Shown piece after piece: positions 57,043 to 64,000 of a stretch of DNA of 64,000 nucleotides. The notes beneath the pieces are model-generated. The model saw only the letters and a list, made by a program, of their open reading frames with translations, did no database searches and was not told where the DNA came from. The stretch's first letter is position 1. Each line of letters opens with the position of its first letter. The stretch is taken from the NCBI GenBank assembly GCA_029251505.1, contig JAQXDG010000089.1, forward strand, positions 1 to 64,000. The letters run 5' to 3'. Source of the stretch: Glaciecola sp. (GTDB lineage: Bacteria > Pseudomonadota > Gammaproteobacteria > Enterobacterales > Alteromonadaceae). The position numbers and the translations under genes are program-made.

Positions 57043-57974
57043 GACGCTGCTCCTTGTTTGGCTGACTCACGCCCTGATTCAACTAACTTAACAAATAACT
57101 CTTCAAGACGGTTTGCCTTGTTACGCATCGACATCACCTGAACACCTTGTTCCGTCAATTGAGTGAATACATGATTAAGACCTTCTTCCTTCGCCACTTC
57201 CACTTCGATCTCGTTATCTTGGAACGTGTATTTGACATCCGTCAGGACAATTTCTGTTTTGTCTGTTTGCACATCTAATACAAATGTTTCGATATTTAGT
57301 TTGGATAATAATGCTTTGATTGAAGTATTTTCAACAATGATACCTTTATCAATAATAGCAATATTGCGACACAGCATTTCCGCTTCTTCCAAATAGTGGG
57401 TGGTCAAGATGATCGTTACACCCGCTGCGTTGATTTCTTGTAAAAACACCCACATACTGCGACGGATTTCGATATCTACGCCAGCCGTTGGTTCATCTAA
57501 TATCAATAACTTAGGTTCATGCATGAGTGCGCGAGCAATCATGAGACGGCGTTTCATACCACCTGACAAAGTACGAGCTGGCGCGTTGCGCTTTTCCCAT
57601 AAGTCTAGCTGCGTAAGGTATTTTTGTGCGCGCTCTTTAGCAACTTTGCGTGGCACACCATAGTAACCAGCCTGATTGACGACGATTTGCAGTACCGTTT
57701 CAAACTGATTAAAGTTAAATTCTTGTGGGACTAAACCGATACACGCTTTTGCTTGGGTGAGCTGCGTATCCAGATCATAACCAAATACCGACACGCTACC
57801 TTGAGTTTTGTTTACCAAAGAGCTGATAATACCAATCGTCGTTGACTTGCCTGCGCCATTAGGCCCTAACAAGGCAAAAAAATCACCTTGTTGTACTTCA
57901 AGTTCAATACCTTTTAGAGCTTGTACGCCACCTTGATAGGTTTTGGTTAATCCAGAAATCGCTAATGCCGGCAT
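57039..57974 (-). CDS. yadG: ABC transporter ATP-binding protein (YadG-like)
   Basis: LLGPNGAGKSTTIGII, TLSGGMKRRLMIARALMHEPKLLILDEPTAGVD. Confidence 0.92.
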   Translation of the reverse strand: MPALAISGLTKTYQGGVQALKGIELEVQQGDFFALLGPNGAGKSTTIGIISSLVNKTQGSVSVFGYDLDTQLTQAKACIGLVPQEFNFNQFETVLQIVVNQAGYYGVPRKVAKERAQKYLTQLDLWEKRNAPARTLSGGMKRRLMIARALMHEPKLLILDEPTAGVDIEIRRSMWVFLQEINAAGVTIILTTHYLEEAEMLCRNIAIIDKGIIVENTSIKALLSKLNIETFVLDVQTDKTEIVLTDVKYTFQDNEIEVEVAKEEGLNHVFTQLTEQGVQVMSMRNKANRLEELFVKLVESGRESAKQGAAS

Positions 57975-58054
57975 GGGAATGAGAACCTATTGCTAAATAT
58001 AAAAGTCGGGGCGTATTTTACCAAGGATAGAGAAGTTGTGGGTAATTATTTGCA

Positions 58055-58094
58055 CATAAAAAAACCCCAAAGATAATCACGCGCCTTTGGGGTT
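58055..58094 (-). terminator. Intrinsic terminator after nhaD
   Basis: Minus strand AACCCCAAAG-loop-CTTTGGGGTTTTTTTATG. Confidence 0.85.
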
Positions 58095-58146
58095 AATATT
58101 TTCTCTGACACAGCGCTCTAAATCGAGCTCAATAGCGCCTTAGTCA

Positions 58147-59547
58147 TTAGTTAATCATTAAATGCACAGCAATACTGGCCGCATAGCCTAAACCGATTGC
58201 CCATGACCATTTTAAATGAGCAAAGAACGTATAATACCCACGCGCTTGTCCCATTAAAGCGACACCAGCAGCAGAACCAATGGATAATAAACTACCGCCA
58301 ACACCAGCGGTTAAAGTCACCAATAACCATTGGGTCGTATCCATGTCAGGGTTCATCGTCAATACTGCAAACATGACTGGGATGTTATCAACAATCGCAG
58401 ATAAAATGCCGACTAGTATGTTTGCACCTGTATTGCCTAACTCGCCATACATTAGTTGAGATACCATCCCCAAATAGCCCATAAAACCTAAACCACCAAC
58501 GGCTAAAATAACACCATAAAAGAAAAATAACGTGTCCCACTCGGCTTGTGCTACTTTCTTAAAGATATCATATTTAGGCTGTTCTGCATCACCTGGTGTA
58601 GAGTAATCCACGACAGTTTCTCTGCTATCGACTTTCTTAAGGTAGAACGCGTAAAATTTCAAATACGCTAAACCGGTCATCATACCGAATACCGGCGGTA
58701 AATGTAAAAAGCTGTGGAAGCCCACGGCTGTTACAATCGTTAGTAAAAATAAACCAACAATGATTAAGCCGCCATGTTTAATTACACTACCATTCACTGC
58801 CTCCAGTGGAGCGGGATTGCCTCTCGTCACGGCAAACGACATGATGGTAGCAGGAATTATAAAGTTAACCACTGCAGGAATAAACAACGCAAAGAACTCA
58901 CTAAATTCAAGGATGCCTTTTTGCCAAACCATCAATGTTGTGATATCACCAAAGGGGCTAAATGCGCCACCAGCATTGGCACCCACAACAATATTAACAC
59001 ACCCGATTGCAATAAAATCAGGACGACCTTGGCCAACAGCCATAATCACTGCACACATCACTAACGCGGTCGTTAGGTTATCCGCAATCGGTGAGATGAA
59101 AAACGCTAAAATACCGGTTAACCAGAATAGTGCTTTATAACTATAGCCTTTGGCAACGAGTCGATTACGTAGCTCATCAAAAACACCACGTTCTAGCATG
59201 GCGTTAATATAAGTCATCGCCACTAATAAGAAGAAAAATAACTCCGCGTATTCAAGGAAATTATGGCGAATGCCGTGTTCAACTAAATGCGCCTTATCCA
59301 TACTCCCATATGAAATAGCAATAATGACCCAGATCAAACCCGCTGCGAGCAATACTGGTTTTGATTTGGCTAAATGGAGTTGTTCTTCTAAAATAACTAA
59401 GACATACGCAATGACGAAAACCGCGATAGCTAGAAAACCAGCACTTGAGTGAGTTAAATCGATTAAATCAGAAGCCGCGTCACTAGCCAGCGCAACTGGC
59501 GAAACAAACGCAAATAAACCGACTAATAATGATAATAAAAATGGCAT
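58147..59547 (-). CDS. nhaD: NhaD-type sodium/proton antiporter
   Basis: ISPIADNLTTALVMCAVIMAVG, VVGANAGGAFSPFGDITTLMVWQKG, IVDNIPVMFAVLTM. Confidence 0.94.
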   Translation of the reverse strand: MPFLLSLLVGLFAFVSPVALASDAASDLIDLTHSSAGFLAIAVFVIAYVLVILEEQLHLAKSKPVLLAAGLIWVIIAISYGSMDKAHLVEHGIRHNFLEYAELFFFLLVAMTYINAMLERGVFDELRNRLVAKGYSYKALFWLTGILAFFISPIADNLTTALVMCAVIMAVGQGRPDFIAIGCVNIVVGANAGGAFSPFGDITTLMVWQKGILEFSEFFALFIPAVVNFIIPATIMSFAVTRGNPAPLEAVNGSVIKHGGLIIVGLFLLTIVTAVGFHSFLHLPPVFGMMTGLAYLKFYAFYLKKVDSRETVVDYSTPGDAEQPKYDIFKKVAQAEWDTLFFFYGVILAVGGLGFMGYLGMVSQLMYGELGNTGANILVGILSAIVDNIPVMFAVLTMNPDMDTTQWLLVTLTAGVGGSLLSIGSAAGVALMGQARGYYTFFAHLKWSWAIGLGYAASIAVHLMIN

Positions 59548-59797
59548 AATAGTCCTTTAAAGAAATGAATTGGGTTATAGGTTACGGTATTGGACGCTTG
59601 TAGATATTAGACTTTAAGCGTAATCGGCAGCAAGATTACACAATTTTGATGTGTATGTATAACTATTCACACTGTTTATATCGGCTGTAGCGATCATTTC
59701 ATAAACTAATGTTTAAAATTAACAAATCCGATAGGTGTAAATACTTTGCACTTAATGTTAAATTAACGTAAACGCATAATATTAAAGAGGATTAATT

Positions 59798-60256
59798 ATG
59801 CATAACGATAAATTTGTCGATCCACGATTGCAAGAAAAAGAAGCCTTATTTCAGCATCTACATATGGTGAGTTTTGATGTGATTATGCATATTAATGCCA
59901 TCCAAGAAATCGTTCAAGCAACCTCAAAAGATATCGCGGCTTCGAATGAGCATTATATTGAATTGGTAAGGAGTTTTAAGATCACCTTAACCATGTGCTC
60001 AGAATTAGAGCCCGAAATAATGACATTGATTGGGGCAACGAAACGCGTATTGAGCGATGATAGTTCGCACGCCTTTGCGACTCAGGCACAAATATGTGCC
60101 GCGGCTGTAAATTGCCTTAATCACTGGCGAATATTAAAGCACATACCTGAAGATCTGTTACAGATAGATGAAGTAAGTGCCACATTAAAGCAGCGCTTTA
60201 CCGAGCATTTAGCCATGTGGGATGGGTATTTTACCATACATAAAACTAATCATTAA
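59798..60256 (+). CDS. Hypothetical protein
   Basis: 152-aa ORF, predicted mostly helical; own intergenic region. Confidence 0.6.
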   Translation: MHNDKFVDPRLQEKEALFQHLHMVSFDVIMHINAIQEIVQATSKDIAASNEHYIELVRSFKITLTMCSELEPEIMTLIGATKRVLSDDSSHAFATQAQICAAAVNCLNHWRILKHIPEDLLQIDEVSATLKQRFTEHLAMWDGYFTIHKTNH

Positions 60257-60309
60257 CAGCACTAAATTACTTGGGCGCTTTCGTAATTCTAGCATCCTGC
60301 ATAACAAAT

Positions 60310-61365
60310 TTATTTTTTGGAACCTTTCAACGTGAATTCTTCTTGGCGTTGTTTGGCCAGATCCACTGCAATTTCACGCATCGACACATGCTGATCTTTT
60401 TCATCATGAATTTGCACCCCAAGAATACTTTCTAACAAGTCTTCTAAGGTCAAAATACCCTCTAATCCACCATATTCGTCAACCACTAACAAAATATGCA
60501 CTTTATTTTTTAAAAACAAATCAAACGTCGAGGACAGTGGCATGCTACTGAGTAACGTTTGCATATCTTTAACAAACTCAAGCAAAGGGGTATCTAACTG
60601 ATGTTCAGCTTTTGCTACTAACAAATCATTACGCATCACAAAGCCGATCACTTTTTCAGTGTCATTTTCTTCGTAAATCGGAATGCGTGAAAATCCAACC
60701 GTTTCGTGAATCGTAAAAAACTCTCCAACAGTCATTTCTTGTGGCACTGAAAACACTTGTGTGCGGTGCGTCATCGCCCCTCTAATGGTTAGTTCATGCA
60801 TTGACATCAGGCTTTTAAGAATATTTGCTTCATGCAGAGCAAGTTGACCTTCTTGTCCGGATAGTTCCGCCATAGCGTGCAGTTCTGAGCGACTTAACCC
60901 TTTTAATGGACTCTCTTCAGTAAAGCCAGAAGTCATTTTTTGTGACATTTTCACGAATGGATAAAGCACAATAATCAGATACTTTAAAAAATGTGCGGTC
61001 ACTGGGGCCAGCTGACGCCAATAAGTTGCGCCTAAGGTTTTGGGAATAATTTCAGAAAAAACTAAAATCAACATTGTTAACACCGCTGAAATCAAACCAA
61101 GATACGCATCCCCAAATACTTTGGCCGCTTGCGCACCCGCTCCGGCAGCACCCATCGTATGTGCAATGGTATTTAACGTTAAAATGGCAGAAAGCGGTTT
61201 ATTGATATCTTGAGTTTGAGACGATAATAATTTACCGGCTTTTTTACCGTCCTGTTCCATCATTTGAATATAAGCGTTGGAGACACTTAAAATGACCGCC
61301 TCAGCAATCGAACAAACAAACGAAAAGCCCAAAGCAATCAATACATAAATGGTTAATAGCAACAT
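60310..61365 (-). CDS. CNNM/CorC-like DUF21-CBS membrane protein
   Basis: DUF21 TM domain (IALGFSFVCSIAEAVILSVS, LTLNTIAHTMGAAGAGA, FSEIIPKTLGATYW) plus CBS pair (VDEYGGLEGILTLEDLLESILG). Confidence 0.9.
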   Translation of the reverse strand: MLLLTIYVLIALGFSFVCSIAEAVILSVSNAYIQMMEQDGKKAGKLLSSQTQDINKPLSAILTLNTIAHTMGAAGAGAQAAKVFGDAYLGLISAVLTMLILVFSEIIPKTLGATYWRQLAPVTAHFLKYLIIVLYPFVKMSQKMTSGFTEESPLKGLSRSELHAMAELSGQEGQLALHEANILKSLMSMHELTIRGAMTHRTQVFSVPQEMTVGEFFTIHETVGFSRIPIYEENDTEKVIGFVMRNDLLVAKAEHQLDTPLLEFVKDMQTLLSSMPLSSTFDLFLKNKVHILLVVDEYGGLEGILTLEDLLESILGVQIHDEKDQHVSMREIAVDLAKQRQEEFTLKGSKK

Positions 61366-61545
61366 CTTGTTTAATTCTATCCTTATTTTCTGAAATCTTA
61401 GTATGCTATAACTAGGTAAAGTTGTCACGGTTGTGATCTCTTTAAAAATAAATGAATTGCTCGCCAATATTATTGGTAAGGCCACTTGACAGATGAAAGA
61501 AGTTTACTATCATGGATAACTCTAATTTTATATTTCGAGGTTCGC

Positions 61546-62730
61546 ATGATTGAAACATGGCGTTGGTTTGGTCCAAGTGATTCCATTAGCTTACAAAAAA
61601 TAAAACAAGCTGGTGCAACAGGCATAGTATCTTCTTTACATCACATTAAAACAGGTGATATCTGGTCAGTTGCTGAAATAGAAAAACAAAAAGCGATCAT
61701 CGAAGATGCCGGACTAACATGGACGGTAATTGAAAGTATTCCGGTGCATAACGACATCAAAACACGCACGGGCGATTACTTAGCATTAATCGAAAACTAC
61801 AAGCAATCTATTATTAATGCGGCACAATGTGGCGTTTATACAATTTGCTATAATTTTATGCCCGTTGTGGATTGGACACGCACTAACTTGATGTACAAAA
61901 TGCCCAATAACAGCCATGCCTTAAAATTTGAAATGACTGATTTTGCTGCTTATGACATGTATATATTACAACGTAACGGTGCAAGGGACAGTTATAGTGA
62001 TGAAGTAGTCAGTAAAGCCGATGCGCGCTTTGCTCTCATGTCAGATAATGAGAAACAGCTCCTTGAGCAAAATATTATTGCCGGTTTGCCTGGCGGTGAA
62101 GGATCTTATACCCGTGAAACCATTAAAATCGCGATCCAACAATTTATCGATTTAGGCACAGAAGGATTACGCCAAAACTTGTTTGCGTTTCTCGAAGCGA
62201 TTATCCCAGTGGCTGAATCCGTGAATGCCAAAATGTGTATTCATCCTGACGATCCACCTTTTTCTTTGTTTGGTTTACCGCGTGTCGTATCCACAGCCGA
62301 TGATGCACAACAACTACTTGATGCAGTATCAAGCATTGCTAATGGTTTAACGATGTGCGCGGGATCATATGGTGCGCGAGGCGATAACGATTTGGTACAA
62401 ATGACCAAAACCTTTGGCCCTAAAATCTATTTTGTGCATTTGCGTAATGTGATCCGCGAAGCTGATGGTTCATTTTTTGAATCGGATCATTTAGACGGTG
62501 ATAACGACATGATAGGGCTTGTCGAAGCCTTATTAAGTGAAGAGCAGCGTCGAGCGGAAAGTGGTGAACCGTTACTTGCCATACCGATGCGACCGGATCA
62601 TGGTCATTTACTCGATGATGAGCTAGATAAAGATGGGGTTAAACCTGGCTATAGTTATATGGGCAGGCTAAAAGGACTCGCAGAGTTGCGCGGTGTCATT
62701 CATACTGTTTCTACGCTCATGAGCCGATAG
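61546..62730 (+). CDS. uxuA: Mannonate dehydratase
   Basis: MIETWRWFGPSDSISL, MCIHPDDPPFSLFGLPRVVST, MRPDHGHLLDDE; start at 61546 rather than 61486. Confidence 0.96.
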   Translation: MIETWRWFGPSDSISLQKIKQAGATGIVSSLHHIKTGDIWSVAEIEKQKAIIEDAGLTWTVIESIPVHNDIKTRTGDYLALIENYKQSIINAAQCGVYTICYNFMPVVDWTRTNLMYKMPNNSHALKFEMTDFAAYDMYILQRNGARDSYSDEVVSKADARFALMSDNEKQLLEQNIIAGLPGGEGSYTRETIKIAIQQFIDLGTEGLRQNLFAFLEAIIPVAESVNAKMCIHPDDPPFSLFGLPRVVSTADDAQQLLDAVSSIANGLTMCAGSYGARGDNDLVQMTKTFGPKIYFVHLRNVIREADGSFFESDHLDGDNDMIGLVEALLSEEQRRAESGEPLLAIPMRPDHGHLLDDELDKDGVKPGYSYMGRLKGLAELRGVIHTVSTLMSR

Positions 62731-62737
62731 GTTGATT

Positions 62738-64000
62738 ATGTCTACATCACAAATATTACATCCAGATCGGCTGTTTTCGCCGATCGCATCCGTTCGTCAA
62801 GTGGCTCGGGAGCTATACCAAGGTGTCCAACACTTACCGATTATTAGTCCTCATGGCCATACTGATCCTGCTTGGTTTGCAGATAATTTGCCATTTTCAA
62901 ATCCAGCAGAATTATTAATTCAACCTGATCACTATGTTTTTAGAATGCTATACAGCCAAGGCGTATCATTGGAATCTCTAGGCATAGGTCAATCAGGTAG
63001 TGCATTAGAAGCAGATCCACGAAATGTGTGGCGTATTTTTGCTCATTATTATTATCTATTTCAAGGCACCCCATCACGGTTGTGGATGGATTTTGTGTTA
63101 CATGATGTTTTTGGAATTACTGAGGTATTAAACAACGATACCGCTGATAGTATCTATGACATTATTAACACCAAGCTTGCTTTGCCTGAATATCGTCCAA
63201 GACAACTTTTTGAACGTTTTAACATTGAAGTGATTGCCACTACAGAACAACCTTTAGATAACCTAGCCCATCATAAAAAAATCCAAAATAGTGCTTGGCA
63301 AGGCCGTGTCATTACTGCATTTAGACCGGATAATGTGCTCGATCCAGAATTTATTGGATTTGCCAACAACATCCAGCAACTTGGCGAATTAACCAATTGT
63401 GATACCCAAGATTACACTAAATATCTTGAAGCATTGAAAATCCGACGCCAATATTTTATTGCTCATGGTGCAACGTCTTCAGATCATGGCCATGTTTCCG
63501 CTTGCACGGCTGACTTGTCCGATTTAAATGCTCGTGCACTTTTTGCAAAAGCGATGACAGGAACGATTACTTCAGATGAAGCTGAAATATTTAGAGGTCA
63601 CATGTTGACCCAAATGGCACAGATGAGTATCGAAGATGGACTCGTAATGCAACTGCATGCTGGTTGTTATCGCAATCATAATCCACAGGTACTTACCCAA
63701 TTTGGTAGAGATAAAGGTGCGGATCTACCGTTACCAAATGAATTTGTGCATAACCTTAAACCACTACTTGATAAATTCGGTAATTCAACTGATTTGTCTT
63801 TAATCTTGTTTACATTAGATGAAACGACATACAGCCGTGAACTAGCCCCTTTAGCTGGGCATTACCCGGCATTAAAGTTGGGACCTGCATGGTGGTTCCA
63901 TGACAGCCCAGAGGGCATGAAGCGCTTTAGACAGCAGACCATGGAAACAGCAGGTTTTTATAATACGGTTGGATTTAACGATGATACCCGTGCATTTTTG
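62738..64000 (+). CDS. uxaC: Glucuronate isomerase, truncated by window end
   Basis: Read from sequence, absent from ORF track: MSTSQILHPDRLFSP..., PIISPHGHTDPAWFADNLPF. Confidence 0.93.
   Translation, partial: MSTSQILHPDRLFSPIASVRQVARELYQGVQHLPIISPHGHTDPAWFADNLPFSNPAELLIQPDHYVFRMLYSQGVSLESLGIGQSGSALEADPRNVWRIFAHYYYLFQGTPSRLWMDFVLHDVFGITEVLNNDTADSIYDIINTKLALPEYRPRQLFERFNIEVIATTEQPLDNLAHHKKIQNSAWQGRVITAFRPDNVLDPEFIGFANNIQQLGELTNCDTQDYTKYLEALKIRRQYFIAHGATSSDHGHVSACTADLSDLNARALFAKAMTGTITSDEAEIFRGHMLTQMAQMSIEDGLVMQLHAGCYRNHNPQVLTQFGRDKGADLPLPNEFVHNLKPLLDKFGNSTDLSLILFTLDETTYSRELAPLAGHYPALKLGPAWWFHDSPEGMKRFRQQTMETAGFYNTVGFNDDTRAFL

Overview
The window is about 64 kb of gammaproteobacterial chromosome. 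Gene content and order suggest Alteromonadales, but that is inference. Most of it is conserved housekeeping: rho-trxA-rhlB-gppA, hemB, tatABC, ubiEJB, prlC, gorA, hslVU-ftsN-like-priA/rpmE, malic enzyme, metJ/metF, dtd-yiiD, rpoH, ftsXE-ftsY/rsmD, pepB, sfsA-dksA-gluQ-pcnB-folK-panB-panC, panP, yadGH-like ABC genes, nhaD, and uxuA with a truncated uxaC. I saw no rRNA, tRNA, CRISPR array, prophage or transposase. The main accessory locus is a nine-gene minus-strand block (27056 down to 19934): QseB/PmrA-type response regulator, sensor kinase, EfeO/P19-type cupredoxin, FTR1-like permease lacking the usual RE motif, outer-membrane-like protein, TlpA-like thioredoxin, DUF4266 small lipoprotein ending GGGCGCN, DUF3570 protein, and ApbE flavin transferase. 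Three observations tie it together. The DUF3570 protein has a DGLTGAS motif resembling the ApbE flavinylation sequence. The same 17-bp element, CTTAAC-N5-CTTAAG, lies upstream of the regulator gene and again inside the block just upstream of the tlpA-DUF4266-DUF3570-apbE half. The apbE product has no visible signal peptide. I read this as a candidate metal-responsive extracytoplasmic redox/flavinylation system of undetermined function. A second item is a degenerate EAL-domain gene split by one in-frame TGA. All family names come from recognising motifs by eye; no database search was run.
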